Source: Asticcacaulis solisilvae
GTDB taxonomy: Bacteria; Pseudomonadota; Alphaproteobacteria; Caulobacterales; Caulobacteraceae
Reading direction: 5' to 3'
Length of the DNA: 64,000 bases
Assembly (NCBI RefSeq): GCF_017875235.1
Contig: NZ_JAGGMI010000007.1
Span: forward strand, 1-64,000
Shown here: positions 53,250 to 62,927 of the stretch, piece after piece
Layout: the number at the start of each line of letters is the position of its first letter
How positions within the stretch are numbered: position 1 is the first letter of the stretch
Program-made: the position numbers and the translations under genes
The notes under the pieces: generated by a model
What the model was told of the DNA's origin: nothing
Databases searched by the model: none
Seen by the model: the letters and a program-made list of their open reading frames with translations, nothing else

Positions 53250-53774
53250 CTATTTACCCTGGACACCCAGCAGCTGAATACGGAAGATCAGAGTCGAGTT
53301 CGGCGGGATGTCGCCGGCGTCGCGCTCGCCATAGGCCTGGCTGGGCGGGGTATACATGATGATCTCGTCGCCGGTCTTGAGCAGAGGAATAACCTCCTGC
53401 CACGCCGGGACCAGGCGGCCGAGCGGGAAGGTGGCCGGCGCATTACGGGCATAGGACGAGTCGAAAACTGTGCCGTTCAGAAGCTTGCCTTCGTAATTGA
53501 TCGTAACGGTGTCGCTGACCAGAGGCTGCGGGCCCGGAGCGGCAGCGCGCGACACGACCTTGTACATTACACCTGAAGGCAGGACGATCATGCCCGGCTC
53601 CTTGGCGCGTTCGGCCAGGAATTTTTCGCCTTCGACCAGGTTGGCGGCGGCCATGGAGGCTTGCGACGCCTCGCGTGCGGCCATTTCCTGTTCGATCTTA
53701 TCCATCGATTCGCCGCAGCCGGTGAGGGCCAGCATCAGCGCGACGGCGGGTAGGAAGAAGCGTTTGAAAGCCAT
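53250..53774 (-). CDS. FKBP-type peptidyl-prolyl isomerase lipoprotein
   Basis: The product (174 aa) has a lipoprotein signal (FFLPAVALMLALTGCGES, lipidated Cys20). A helical N-terminal segment (about 24-60) carries MAAREASQASMAAANLVEGEKFL. The FKBP domain (about 75-172) is recognised by VTINYEGKLLNGTVFDSSYAR, PLGRLVPAWQEVIPLLKTGDEI and AYGERDAGDIPPNSTLIFRIQLL. It catalyses proline cis-trans isomerisation in the periplasm, FkpA/Mip-like. It is a close relative of the next upstream gene, with one base between them. Confidence 0.92.
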   Translation of the reverse strand: MAFKRFFLPAVALMLALTGCGESMDKIEQEMAAREASQASMAAANLVEGEKFLAERAKEPGMIVLPSGVMYKVVSRAAAPGPQPLVSDTVTINYEGKLLNGTVFDSSYARNAPATFPLGRLVPAWQEVIPLLKTGDEIIMYTPPSQAYGERDAGDIPPNSTLIFRIQLLGVQGK

Positions 53775-53775
53775 G

Positions 53776-54267
53776 TTACTGTTGACCGATGCTGAAAAGA
53801 CGGACGCGGAAGATCAGCGTCGAGTTGGGCGGGATGTCCGGGCTCAGGTCGCGTTCGCCATAGGCTTCGGACGGGGGCGTATAGAGGATGATCTCGTCGC
53901 CAACATGCATCTGCGGTATGGCCTGCTGCCATGCCGGCACCAGGCGGCCGAGCGGGAAGGTTGCCGGTTCATTGCGGGCATAGGACGAGTCGAAGACGCT
54001 GCCATTGATCAGCTTGCCTTCGTAGTGGAGGGTCACGACGTCCTGGACGGTCGGTTGCGCGCCCGGGGTCTTGGAGCGCGAGATGACGCGGTACATGACG
54101 CCCGACGGCAGCTTGACGATGCCCGGCTGCTTTTCGACCTTAGCCAGGAAGTCCTGGCCGATCTTCAGATTGTCTTCGGCGGCCAAATTCCCTGACGTCT
54201 GCGCCATGGCGGCGGGTGCGGCCAACGCCAATGAAAGACCTATCACTTTAATCCATGCGGACCGCAT
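53776..54267 (-). CDS. FKBP-type peptidyl-prolyl isomerase, periplasmic
   Basis: 163 aa with signal peptide (RSAWIKVIGLSLALAAPAAMAQ), the same helical dimerisation segment and FKBP domain as 53250-53774. It aligns with its neighbour through nearly the whole FKBP core, so the two are tandem duplicates that kept different export signals, one soluble and one lipid-anchored. AGGAGC lies eight bases before ATG 54267. Its 5' end overlaps the last 20 bases of ilvA, so it is probably translated from the ilvA transcript. Confidence 0.92.
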   Translation of the reverse strand: MRSAWIKVIGLSLALAAPAAMAQTSGNLAAEDNLKIGQDFLAKVEKQPGIVKLPSGVMYRVISRSKTPGAQPTVQDVVTLHYEGKLINGSVFDSSYARNEPATFPLGRLVPAWQQAIPQMHVGDEIILYTPPSEAYGERDLSPDIPPNSTLIFRVRLFSIGQQ

Positions 54268-55450
54268 AACCTGTGCTCCTGAGGGCTTCTGCAATTTCAA
54301 AGGCGTGGGCGGGGCCTTGGGTTTCGACCATGATGTCGAACTCGGCGCCCTTGGCGGGCACGTCGAGAACCAGGCGGTTGTGCGCGACATCGACAATATT
54401 GCCCCCCTTGCTGGCGATGGCCGCGGCCATCAGCGACAGCATGCCGGGGCGATCGTCGCCCAGGATGCGATAGGTGACAAGCCGTTTTTCACGTACCAAC
54501 TCACGTTGCAACACGCTGGCCAGCAGGCGCAGGTCGATATTGCCGCCGCACAGGACAAGACCGGCCTTACGGCCATGGAAGCGTTCGGGGAAGCGCATGA
54601 TGGCGGCCAGGCCGGCGGCACCCGCGCCTTCGGTGACTGTCTTTTCGATATTGACGAAGGCGGCGACGGCGCGTTCGAAATCGGCTTCGTCGATGATCAG
54701 GACGTCATCGACCAAGGCATTGGCGATTGCGAAGGGGATGTCGCCCACGCCCTTGACCGCGATGCCCTCGGCGATGGTCGATCCGCCGGAAGCCAGCTCA
54801 AGGCCATTGCGGCGGGCGTGGAAGGACGGGAACATGGCAGCTTCGACGCCAATGATCTCGATCGAGGGTTTGATGGTCTTGGCGGCGATGGCGATGCCGG
54901 CGATTAGCCCGCCGCCGCCGATCGGCACGACCAGAGTGTCGAGTTCGGGCGCCTGCTCCAGCATTTCGATGCCGATCGTCCCCTGTCCGATGAGGACGTC
55001 GCGGTCGTCGAAGGCGTGGACGTAGACGCCACCGGCCTTTTCGCACAGGGCCGTGGCGTGGGCGGAGGCCTCGTCATAGGTCTGGCCCTCGATGACGATA
55101 CGTGCGCCAAAGCCTTGCGTCTTCTGCATTTTGACGAAGGGCGTGCCCTTGGGCATGACGATGGTGGCGGGGATGCCGAGGCGCTGGGCATGATAGGCCA
55201 GGCCCTGCGCGTGATTGCCGGCTGAGGCCGTGTAGACGCCACGCGCGCGTTCGGCCTCGCTGAGTTGCAACAGTTTATTGAGCGCGCCGCGTTCCTTGAA
55301 GGTCGAGGTGTACTGCTGGTTTTCCCCCTTGAGCCAGAGCTGGACGCCTGTTGCGTCAGTCAGCCGCTGCGAGAAGGTGCAGGGGGTGCGGACGACGTGG
55401 CCGTCGATGCGGCCGGCGGCCGCCTGGATATCGGCAAGGGTAACGCTCAT
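54248..55450 (-). CDS. ilvA: Threonine ammonia-lyase with ACT domain
   Basis: PLP enzyme forming 2-oxobutyrate from threonine, 400 aa. The PLP lysine is in TSTFKERGALNK, the phosphate-binding Gly loop is VVPIGGGGLIAG, and SAGNHAQGLAYHA is present. One C-terminal ACT-like regulatory region covers about residues 325-400 (ILGDDRPGMLSLMAAAIASKGGNIVDVAHNR). The single ACT domain resembles both the regulated biosynthetic type and the catabolic TdcB-plus-ACT type, so the physiological role is not fixed. The start is ATG 55450 with AAGGAGG. The FKBP gene starts inside its 3' end. Confidence 0.93.
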   Translation of the reverse strand: MSVTLADIQAAAGRIDGHVVRTPCTFSQRLTDATGVQLWLKGENQQYTSTFKERGALNKLLQLSEAERARGVYTASAGNHAQGLAYHAQRLGIPATIVMPKGTPFVKMQKTQGFGARIVIEGQTYDEASAHATALCEKAGGVYVHAFDDRDVLIGQGTIGIEMLEQAPELDTLVVPIGGGGLIAGIAIAAKTIKPSIEIIGVEAAMFPSFHARRNGLELASGGSTIAEGIAVKGVGDIPFAIANALVDDVLIIDEADFERAVAAFVNIEKTVTEGAGAAGLAAIMRFPERFHGRKAGLVLCGGNIDLRLLASVLQRELVREKRLVTYRILGDDRPGMLSLMAAAIASKGGNIVDVAHNRLVLDVPAKGAEFDIMVETQGPAHAFEIAEALRSTGYAVRMD

Positions 55451-55501
55451 GAGGGCCTCCTTAACAGAGGTGAGGGGTCTAAAAAAGAATAAGTTATGAG
55501 G

Positions 55502-55524
55502 TGCAGGAGACTGTGCCTCCTGCA
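55502..55524. promoter_or_regulatory. Hairpin in the ilvA/nadE divergent region
   Basis: TGCAGGAG (55502-55509) and CTCCTGCA (55517-55524) with a 7-base loop, followed directly by TATAAT (55525-55530). The region 55451-55670 is AT-rich and probably holds both promoters. Confidence 0.35.
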
Positions 55525-55670
55525 TATAATTTCTATTGAAACTTATTTTTCGATCTTGTCGCTAACTTTTTCGTATTGACCGAATTTATCGATCCTTTTT
55601 CGATTTTTTACGCGATCGCTTGACGGTTTTCCATTAGAAATATCGATATTACGTTTTGAGAGCTGTCTTT

Positions 55671-57713
55671 ATGCCCAATTCCGGAAAAATTTTCGCTTCT
55701 CCTGCTTCGCATGGCTTTGTGCGAGTCGCCTGTGTGACGCCAAGGGTGCATATCGCCGATCCGATGGCCAATCTGGCGGAACATCTCGATCTGGCGCGGC
55801 GCTCCGAAGCGGCCGGCGCGGACTTGGTGGTGTTCCCGGAGCTTAGCCTGACAGGCTATACGCTCGACGACCTGTTCATGCAGGAACTGGTGATCGATGC
55901 GGCGAAAAAAGCGCTCGATGAGTTGATCCGGGAATCGACGCATATCCGGACGGTCATGGTGGTTGGGGTGCCGCTGCGCATTCTCGAAGCCATCTATAAT
56001 TGTGCCATCGTCATCCATCGCGGCCGAGCCTTGGGCGTGGTGCCGAAATCCTTCCTGCCCAACTACCGCGAATTTTATGAGAAGCGCTGGTTTGCGACGG
56101 CATTCGACCTCAAGACCAATTTCGTCACGCTTAATCAGCAGGCGACGGCGGTCGGGGTTGATCTGGTGTTCCAGGCGGCGGGCTTTGAGGCCTTCCGGTT
56201 CGGCGTCGAGATCTGCGAAGACATGTGGGCGCCGGTGACGCCGTCGACCCGATTGGCGCTGTCGGGGGCACATATCGTGGTCAACCTGTCGGCCTCGCCC
56301 GTGACGGTCGGCAAGTCCCGGACGCGCAAACGTATATGCGCGTCGATCTCCGAGCGCCTGATGTGCGCCTATGCGTTTACGGCGGCAGGGCCGGGCGAGT
56401 CGACGACGGACCTGGCCTGGGATGGTCAATCGCTAATCTATGAGATGGGCGACCTGCTGGCCGAAGGCGAGCGCTTTCATTCCGGTACGGTGACCCTGGC
56501 CGATGTTGATGTCGAACGCATCGCCTCGGAACGCCTGCGCACCGGGACCTTCAACGATGCGCGCAAGGGCGAGGATGTCGTACCGCGCCCGCTGCTGTTT
56601 GCCTGCGAACCGCACGGCCTGACCGACTTTTATCGCAAGGTGCCGCGCTTTCCGTTCGTGCCGGTTGAAGCCGACCGACTGGATGAGGACTGTTACGAGG
56701 CCTTCAACATCCAGGTCCACGGCCTTATGCAGCGGCTGGAAAGCACCGGCACGAAGGATGTGGTGATTGGCATTTCGGGCGGGTTGGATTCGACCCATGC
56801 GGTGATCGTGGCCTGCAAGGCGTTCGACCGCCTGGGTATCCCGCGCGCCAATATTCATGGCTACACCATGCCGGGTTTCGGCACGACCACGGGGTCCAAG
56901 AACGATGCGCTGAAACTTATGAAGGCCCTGGGGATAAGTGCAGAGACGATCGACATCCGGCCTGCGGCCAAACGCATGCTGATGGACATCGGTCACCCGT
57001 TCGCGCAGGGCGAAAAGGTCTACGACATCAATTTCGAGAACGTCCAGGCGGGGCTGCGCACCGACTTCCTGTTCCGGCTGGCCGGCGAGAAGAAGGGCTT
57101 CGTTGTCGGCACGGGCGACCTGTCCGAACTGGCGCTGGGTTGGTGCACCTACGGCGTCGGCGATCATATGAGCCATTATAATGTCAACTGCGGCGCGCCT
57201 AAGACGCTGATCCAACATCTGATCCGCTGGGCGGCGGTCAAGGAGTTCGATCCCAAAACCGGCCGCATTCTTCAATCGGTGCTCGAACGCGAGATTTCGC
57301 CCGAGCTGATCCCGGTCGAGGACGGCAAGCTGCAAAAGACTGAGGACAAGGTTGGGCCATACGAACTGCAGGATTTTTCGCTCTACTATATCACCCGCTA
57401 CGGCCTGCGGCCTTCCAAAGTCGCTTTTCTGGCCTGGCAAGCATGGCGCAACGCGGCGGCGGGCGAGTGGCCGGCAGATTTCCCCGAGGCCAAGCGGCGG
57501 GCCTATAGCCTTACCGAGGTCAAGAAGTGGCTGGAGGTGTTTGTATGGCGCTTTTTTGCCACATCGCAGTTCAAACGGTCTGCCGTGCCGAATGGTCCAA
57601 AGCTGATTTCCGGCGGCGCGCTGTCGCCGCGTGGCGACTGGCGGATGCCTTCGGATGCCAATGCAAAGCTGTGGCTTGAGGAGCTGCGTATAGGTGTACC
57701 GGACGGAGAGTAA
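55671..57713 (+). CDS. nadE: Glutamine-dependent NAD(+) synthetase
   Basis: 680 aa. The N-terminal nitrilase-type glutaminase domain (about residues 15-290) has catalytic Glu in FPELSLTGY, Lys in KSFLPNYREFYEKRWF and Cys in GVEICEDMW. The C-terminal synthetase domain has the P-loop GISGGLDSTH. It amidates nicotinic acid adenine dinucleotide to NAD using glutamine ammonia channelled between domains. The start is ATG 55671; the TTG at 55656 is less likely. It is divergent from ilvA. Confidence 0.96.
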   Translation: MPNSGKIFASPASHGFVRVACVTPRVHIADPMANLAEHLDLARRSEAAGADLVVFPELSLTGYTLDDLFMQELVIDAAKKALDELIRESTHIRTVMVVGVPLRILEAIYNCAIVIHRGRALGVVPKSFLPNYREFYEKRWFATAFDLKTNFVTLNQQATAVGVDLVFQAAGFEAFRFGVEICEDMWAPVTPSTRLALSGAHIVVNLSASPVTVGKSRTRKRICASISERLMCAYAFTAAGPGESTTDLAWDGQSLIYEMGDLLAEGERFHSGTVTLADVDVERIASERLRTGTFNDARKGEDVVPRPLLFACEPHGLTDFYRKVPRFPFVPVEADRLDEDCYEAFNIQVHGLMQRLESTGTKDVVIGISGGLDSTHAVIVACKAFDRLGIPRANIHGYTMPGFGTTTGSKNDALKLMKALGISAETIDIRPAAKRMLMDIGHPFAQGEKVYDINFENVQAGLRTDFLFRLAGEKKGFVVGTGDLSELALGWCTYGVGDHMSHYNVNCGAPKTLIQHLIRWAAVKEFDPKTGRILQSVLEREISPELIPVEDGKLQKTEDKVGPYELQDFSLYYITRYGLRPSKVAFLAWQAWRNAAAGEWPADFPEAKRRAYSLTEVKKWLEVFVWRFFATSQFKRSAVPNGPKLISGGALSPRGDWRMPSDANAKLWLEELRIGVPDGE

Positions 57714-58080
57714 AAGTATCGAATATTATGAGTATTTTTACGTGAATATCTTTAAGCACTCGCCTTTAATGGATTGTTAATTTGATAATGTCATGATTTC
57801 ACAGTGAAAAGGGGCGGCGGCATACCGCGCAATCAGCGTCATACTGGTACAGTATAGGACGGTATTGCGGGGAGTATGACTTTGGTAGCCCCGGCGGTAA
57901 TACCCGGAACTACCGGTAAAACAACGATATTTTCCGACTCTGCGGCCTAATTGCCCAGGGGGCGGGGAAAACGGGGTCCGCAAGATGAAATCACCTTCAT
58001 GCAATCGTTTTTACAATTTATGTCTGATTAACCCTTTCGTTTTACTGATGGCCTCAGTTCAGTTGAGTGAGGCTTACACC
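57714..58080 (+). other. 367-bp leader region of the receptor operon
   Basis: No gene is seen. It contains the inverted repeat ATACTG-GTA-CAGTAT (57841-57855) and several GGTA/TACC blocks (57885-57920). A hairpin GCCTCA/TGAGGC (58051-58056, 58068-58073) encloses the Shine-Dalgarno sequence of the YfiR-like gene in its 3' arm. GC content is lower near 58000-58045, where the promoter may lie. Confidence 0.5.
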
Positions 58081-58629
58081 ATGACAAAACGTCATCCGCG
58101 TTCCGGGGCCCTGATAGCCGTTTCCGGAGCGCTTTTTTTATCCCTGTCATCTTTGGTCGCAACACCCGCCTTCGCCGACGGCGCGCGGGAAATACAGGTA
58201 GCAGGGCGAACCCTGACCTTCCTGGACGGTGGCCCCACGGGCAAGGTGGTCTTCGCCATTGTCTATGATTCCTCAAAGCCTGCTTCTGTTGCTGAGAAAG
58301 ACCAGATCATGGCCGCGCTCGGTTCCGGCATGGCCGCCGGCGGCGCAACCGTCGTCGGCAAGCCGGTTGATGCCGGCGCCATAGGATCGGCCGGGGATGT
58401 AGGCGCCTTCTACATGACGCGCGGCGTCAACTACGCCGCGGCTGGCGCGGCTGCCAAGGCTAAGAAGACCCTGAGCATCAGCTCCGACATGGCCTGCGTC
58501 AAGTCCGGCGCCTGCGTCATGGGCGTGGCCGCGACCCCAAAGGTCGAAATCGTCGTCAACTCGGCCGCTGCGGCCGCTATCGGCGCCAAGTTCAAGGCCG
58601 CCTTCAAAATGATGATCAAGGAAATTTAA
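58081..58629 (+). CDS. YfiR-like (DUF4154-type) periplasmic protein
   Basis: 182 aa with a signal peptide ending at FADG (about residue 33). The mature part is Ala-rich and has two close cysteines (Cys139 and Cys145, spacing CX5C). A terminal pattern VEIVVNSAAAAAIGAKFKAAFKMMIKEI matches the C-terminal signature of the YfiR family. YfiR is a periplasmic regulator in a diguanylate cyclase system. The assignment is by this pattern and is less certain than the neighbours. GAGG lies eight bases before ATG 58081, inside a hairpin. It is the first gene of the operon; the receptor starts 27 bases after its stop. Confidence 0.65.
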   Translation: MTKRHPRSGALIAVSGALFLSLSSLVATPAFADGAREIQVAGRTLTFLDGGPTGKVVFAIVYDSSKPASVAEKDQIMAALGSGMAAGGATVVGKPVDAGAIGSAGDVGAFYMTRGVNYAAAGAAAKAKKTLSISSDMACVKSGACVMGVAATPKVEIVVNSAAAAAIGAKFKAAFKMMIKEI

Positions 58630-58656
58630 GCGCCCGGCGCTTTGGAGTACATCCAC

Positions 58657-60660
58657 ATGCATAAGTTCAAATCCCTCCTGTCGGCGGCGCTCGCCGCCCT
58701 GCCGTTCGTCGCCGGCGCCGCCGGTGCCCAGTCCATCGACTATGGCTCGCTGGAAAGCCTGTTCGGCGAAGCCGTCACCACCTCGGCCACCGGGTCGCCG
58801 CAGCGTTCGACCGAGGTTCCGGTCGATATGACGATCATTTCGGCCGATGACATCAAGCGCTCGGGCGCCCATGACCTGCCGACCCTCTTGGGCCGCGTCC
58901 CGGGCATCGACGTGCTTAACTGGTCGACCTATGGCGCCGATGTCGGCGTGCGCGGCTATAACCAGCCGATGTCGCCGCGCTTGCTGGTGCTGGTCAACGG
59001 CCGCCAGGTTTATCTCGACCACTATGGCTATACCGCCTGGTCGACCATCCCCGTCCAGCTGTCGGAAATCCGCCAGATCGAAGTGGTCAAGGGCCCGAAC
59101 GCCGCGCTTTTCGGCTTCAACGCCGTGTCGGGCGTCGTTAATATCATCACCTATAACCCTAGGTACGACTCGGTCAGCAACGGTTCGGTCTCGGTTGCCT
59201 CGCGCAACGGCAAGGAAGCCTCGATCGTCCAGAGCATCCGCCTGTCGCCGAAGTTCGCCGCCCGTGTCTCGGGTGGTATCTCCAAGGCCGACGAATGGGC
59301 CGACAGCGTCGGCCTGCCGGCCGTGCAATATCGCGCCGAACCGTCGCGCGCCAATATCAATATCGACGCCGTGGCCTCTCTGACCGAAAAGACCGAGCTA
59401 CGGTTCGAATCGTCGCTGTCCAACGTCCAGGTCAATGACGCCGTGTCGAACTACGACCCGGCCGCCAGCAAGTACATCACCGGTTCGGTCAAGGCCGACC
59501 TGACCTCGGATACCAAGCTGGGCCTGATCACCGCGACGGCCTATCGCAACACCATGCGCAGCACCAGCAATGTCGCCGGTATGGTCTCCCTGCGCAACAC
59601 CATCTCGGTCGTCAGCGTCCAGGACCTGATCAAGGTCGGCCCGCACACCTTCCGCTTCGGCCTGGAATCACGCAACAACGAAATGGCCACCGCGCCGATG
59701 ACCGGCGGCGAAGTCAGCTACACCGTCCTCGCCCCCTCGGCCATGTGGAACTGGGCGGTGTCTGACACGGTCTCGACCGCCATCGCCGTCCGTTCGGACA
59801 ATCTGTCGCTGAAGCGCACGGGCACCTTCCCGGCTGGTTTCCCGCTGGCCAGCAACAGCAACTGGGATCGCGACATCAGCGAACTCAGCTTCAACGCCGG
59901 CGCGGTCTGGCGGCTGAGCGACAAGGACACGGTGCGCCTGATGACGGCGCGTGGCGTCCAGGCCCCGACCCTGATCGAACTGGGCGGCTTCCAGCTGGCC
60001 GTGCCGCAACCGGGCTTCACGCTGGTCGTCATGGGCAATCCGTTCATCGAACCCAGCATCGTCAAGAACACCGAAGTCTCCTATGACCGCACCTTCGGCA
60101 AGGTGAAGGCCGGCATCAAGCTGTTCAGCCAGACGACTGATGGCGTCAAGGGACAGCCGGGCGCCGCCGCTTTGTTCCAGATGCCGACGCTTACGACCTA
60201 TCCGGCGATCAGCTGGACCAATGTCGCCGCCTCGGAAATGACCGGCTTCGAGCTGTCCGCCTCGGGCACATTCGGTGCGGGCTTTCACTGGAATGGCGAC
60301 TACACGGCGACCGATATCAAAGACACGGCGGATGCCGGCCAGAATCTCGTGGATCTGCGCGCCAACTTTGCTGACATGACGCCGAAGAGCCGCGGCAACC
60401 TGAATATAGGCTGGGCCGGCGGCAAGTGGACGGTTGATGCCTTCGTGCACCACACGGACAAGTTCAAGTCCTTCGCGCCGCTGACCTACGCCCTGACGAC
60501 CGTTCCGGCGCACACCACGCTGGCGGCCAATGTCAACTACGACCTCGGTCACGCCATGACCCTGTCGCTGAGCGGCAAGAACCTCGGCAATGCCAAGGTC
60601 CAGACCGCCGGCCTGAAGGTGCCGTCGACCGTTTACCTCTCGCTCAGCAAGCGTTGGTAA
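58657..60660 (+). CDS. TonB-dependent outer membrane receptor
   Basis: 667 aa with a signal peptide ([26 protein letters not shown]). The plug domain (about residues 50-170) has [31 protein letters not shown], a short [14 protein letters not shown] and [28 protein letters not shown]. The 22-strand barrel ends with the terminal aromatic (YLSLSKRW). No N-terminal signalling extension is present. Receptors of this kind with the plug-adjacent LESLF motif often sit beside YfiR-like genes and cytoplasmic signalling proteins. The ligand is unknown; the barrel does not identify it. The chemoreceptor gene follows after 76 bases. Confidence 0.93.
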   Translation: MHKFKSLLSAALAALPFVAGAAGAQSIDYGSLESLFGEAVTTSATGSPQRSTEVPVDMTIISADDIKRSGAHDLPTLLGRVPGIDVLNWSTYGADVGVRGYNQPMSPRLLVLVNGRQVYLDHYGYTAWSTIPVQLSEIRQIEVVKGPNAALFGFNAVSGVVNIITYNPRYDSVSNGSVSVASRNGKEASIVQSIRLSPKFAARVSGGISKADEWADSVGLPAVQYRAEPSRANINIDAVASLTEKTELRFESSLSNVQVNDAVSNYDPAASKYITGSVKADLTSDTKLGLITATAYRNTMRSTSNVAGMVSLRNTISVVSVQDLIKVGPHTFRFGLESRNNEMATAPMTGGEVSYTVLAPSAMWNWAVSDTVSTAIAVRSDNLSLKRTGTFPAGFPLASNSNWDRDISELSFNAGAVWRLSDKDTVRLMTARGVQAPTLIELGGFQLAVPQPGFTLVVMGNPFIEPSIVKNTEVSYDRTFGKVKAGIKLFSQTTDGVKGQPGAAALFQMPTLTTYPAISWTNVAASEMTGFELSASGTFGAGFHWNGDYTATDIKDTADAGQNLVDLRANFADMTPKSRGNLNIGWAGGKWTVDAFVHHTDKFKSFAPLTYALTTVPAHTTLAANVNYDLGHAMTLSLSGKNLGNAKVQTAGLKVPSTVYLSLSKRW

Positions 60661-60736
60661 ATTTTCTCCTGTCGCCGGAGCCTCAGGGCTCTGGCGACAG
60701 GCCTCCATCCGTTATATTTCCGATCGCGAGCACGTA

Positions 60737-62464
60737 ATGACCTCCCCGTCACACAGCCAAAAGCCGAACTGGGCCCGTCCGTCGGACTGGCCGTTCATCT
60801 GGAAGTTCCTCGTCCCGTCGCTGGTGGCGATGGCCCTGATCGCCGTCCTGGCCGTTGCCGCGACCCTGGCCCTGCATTCGCAGACCAAACGCATGGACGC
60901 CGTCGTCAACGGCGCCATGGAAAACGCCCTGTTCCTGGGTGAGGTCCGCGCCGAGCTGCGTGGCGATGCCCGTGACCTTTATAACGCCCTGGCCGCCCGC
61001 GCCGGTGGCGACACGACGACCGGCAGCGCGGCCTACACGGCCAAGATCGCCGAACGCCTGAAAGTGCTGCAGGACAAGGTCAAGGCGCGTGCCGCCAAGG
61101 CGACTGACCCTGAGGACAAGAAGGCCTATGACGAATTGTCCAAGGAGATCGAAGGCCAGAAGGGCGCCATCGAATTCGTCTCGTCCATGCTGGAAATCGA
61201 CCTGAACGCCGCCATTTCCTTCCTCGGGCCCTACGCGGCGTCCGAGCAGAACACCGACGCCATCGTGCAGAAGGTGCTGAAGCGCACCGACGAACGCGCC
61301 AAGGCGATGGCCGCCGAAAGCGTCAGGGGCGCGCAGGGCGACACCACGCTGATCATCATCATCGCCGCCATCGCTGCCCTGGGCGCCGGTGCCTTGGGCG
61401 TCTTCATCGGCCGTTCGACCTCCAAGTCGATCAACGGCATCGCCGACGCCACGCGCCGCCTGGCTGCCGCCGACATGAGCGTCGATCCGGTCAAGCTCCA
61501 GCGGGGCGACGAACTGGGCCAGGTCGTCGAAGCGCTCCAGGTCTTCAAGGACGTGACCGGCCAGAGTCGCGCGCTCAGCGCCGAGCAGGAAGAGGCCGCG
61601 CGCGCCCGCCTGGAACGCGCCGCCGAAATGGAGCGCCTTATCGGTGACTTCAATCGCGACTTCGCAGGCCTGATTCGTGGCGTCGAAAAGGCGTCGAGCC
61701 ACCTCGAACAGTCCGCTGCCATCCTGACCTCGACCTCGTCGGAAAACGCCGGCCGCGCCCATTCGGCGGTCAGTTCGATCTTCTCGGTGCGCGATTCGAT
61801 GAGCACGGTCGCCGCCGCCTCGGAAGAGCTGGGCGCCACCATCTCGGAAGTCGATCGCCAGGCGGCCGCTTCGGCTGATGTCGCCCGCGATGCCACCGAC
61901 CGCGCCCAGCAGACCCAGTCCGCCGTCGGCGAGCTGACCCAGGCCGTGGCGCGCATCAACGAGATCGTCGATCTGATTTCGTCGGTCGCCAAGCAGACCA
62001 ACCTCCTGGCGCTCAACGCCACCATCGAAGCCGCCCGCGCCGGTGATGCCGGTCGGGGCTTCGCGGTGGTCGCGCACGAGGTCAAGAGCCTGGCCGACCA
62101 GACGTCGAAGGCGACGGAGGAAATCCGCAACCGGATCGGCGATGTGCGCCGCGCCGCCGACCGCACGACGATCGAAATCGGCAATATCGCCGGCGTCATC
62201 ACCCAGATGCAGGGCATTTCCGAAAACACGTCGGAATCCGTCCGTCAGCAGGTCCAGGCGACGCGCGAGATCACTCAAAGCCTGTCCACGGCCCTGCAAG
62301 GGGCTGGCGAGGCCTCGGCGACGATCGAACAGCTGAACCAGTCGGCGGAAGAGGCCGGCGTCGTGTCGGGCGCGGTGACGGAAGCGTCGCACAGCCTGTC
62401 GCAGCAGGCCGACCAGATGAAGGGGGTTGTCGAGACCTTCCTGAAGCGCGCCGCGACGATGTAA
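60737..62464 (+). CDS. Methyl-accepting chemotaxis protein with periplasmic domain
   Basis: 575 aa. Transmembrane helix 1 is at about residues 20-46, a roughly 155-residue helical periplasmic domain follows (50-202, four-helix-bundle type), and helix 2 is at about 203-225. Then come a HAMP domain (about 226-280) and the signalling hairpin with its conserved tip [41 protein letters not shown]. There is no C-terminal CheR pentapeptide. No che genes are in the window, so it must feed distant kinases or act locally. Co-location with a TonB receptor and a YfiR-like protein suggests that it senses the same compound or the state of that receptor. Confidence 0.93.
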   Translation: MTSPSHSQKPNWARPSDWPFIWKFLVPSLVAMALIAVLAVAATLALHSQTKRMDAVVNGAMENALFLGEVRAELRGDARDLYNALAARAGGDTTTGSAAYTAKIAERLKVLQDKVKARAAKATDPEDKKAYDELSKEIEGQKGAIEFVSSMLEIDLNAAISFLGPYAASEQNTDAIVQKVLKRTDERAKAMAAESVRGAQGDTTLIIIIAAIAALGAGALGVFIGRSTSKSINGIADATRRLAAADMSVDPVKLQRGDELGQVVEALQVFKDVTGQSRALSAEQEEAARARLERAAEMERLIGDFNRDFAGLIRGVEKASSHLEQSAAILTSTSSENAGRAHSAVSSIFSVRDSMSTVAAASEELGATISEVDRQAAASADVARDATDRAQQTQSAVGELTQAVARINEIVDLISSVAKQTNLLALNATIEAARAGDAGRGFAVVAHEVKSLADQTSKATEEIRNRIGDVRRAADRTTIEIGNIAGVITQMQGISENTSESVRQQVQATREITQSLSTALQGAGEASATIEQLNQSAEEAGVVSGAVTEASHSLSQQADQMKGVVETFLKRAATM

Positions 62465-62489
62465 GACACGACTATTGCGGACAGAACCA

Positions 62490-62525
62490 AGCCCTCTCTG
62501 TCACCGGCAGGGAGGGCTATTTTGT
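62490..62525. terminator. Terminator after the chemoreceptor gene
   Basis: AGCCCTCTCTG (62490-62500) with CAGGGAGGGCT (62508-62518), one G-U position, then ATTTTG. It overlaps the convergent lipoprotein stop. Confidence 0.8.
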
Positions 62526-62927
62526 GCGCGTAACCGTACCGTTGAAGCTGCAGGTCTTGCCGTGATAAGCGTCGCAGTCGCCGGCTTCGACGACCGTCAG
62601 GGTGTCGCCTGACTTGCGGATATTGATCGTACAGGTCAGCGCCGGTTCCGGGTGCAGGATCAGTTGCAATTCGTTTTCCGACAAGGGGGTGCTCACCAGC
62701 CCACCTTCGACGACGCCGAGATCACCGGCGCAGCCGTCCGTGGCGGCTTCGATCAGCGTCACCTTGTGGGCTGCGTCGATGCGGACGATCAGGTCGCCGG
62801 AATATTTGCCCGGCCATGTGTCCTGGACGGGCGGCGGGGCCATGGCGGAGGGTTCCGGCGCTGGGGCCTCCTTCGGTTTCGAACAGGCCGCCAGAAGACA
62901 AAGCGACAGAAGGGCTAAACGTTTCAT
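62517..62927 (-). CDS. Small lipoprotein, function unknown
   Basis: 136 aa with lipobox LLAACSK (Cys15) and a Pro/Glu/Ala linker (residues 18-38). A beta-rich domain follows (about 40-135) with four cysteines (TDGCAG, ALTCTI, GDCDAYHGKTC) that could form disulfides. It starts four bases inside the oxyR gene (ATGA overlap), so it is translationally coupled to oxyR. No family is recognised. Its tie to oxyR suggests a role in the peroxide response or simple read-through. It converges on the chemoreceptor gene. Confidence 0.8.
   Translation of the reverse strand: MKRLALLSLCLLAACSKPKEAPAPEPSAMAPPPVQDTWPGKYSGDLIVRIDAAHKVTLIEAATDGCAGDLGVVEGGLVSTPLSENELQLILHPEPALTCTINIRKSGDTLTVVEAGDCDAYHGKTCSFNGTVTRTK

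Noticed and set aside
57840-57925. GGTA-rich stretch as a cyclic di-GMP riboswitch
   Set aside because: Attractive next to a YfiR-like gene, but the conserved GEMM bases and the two-helix order are not present.
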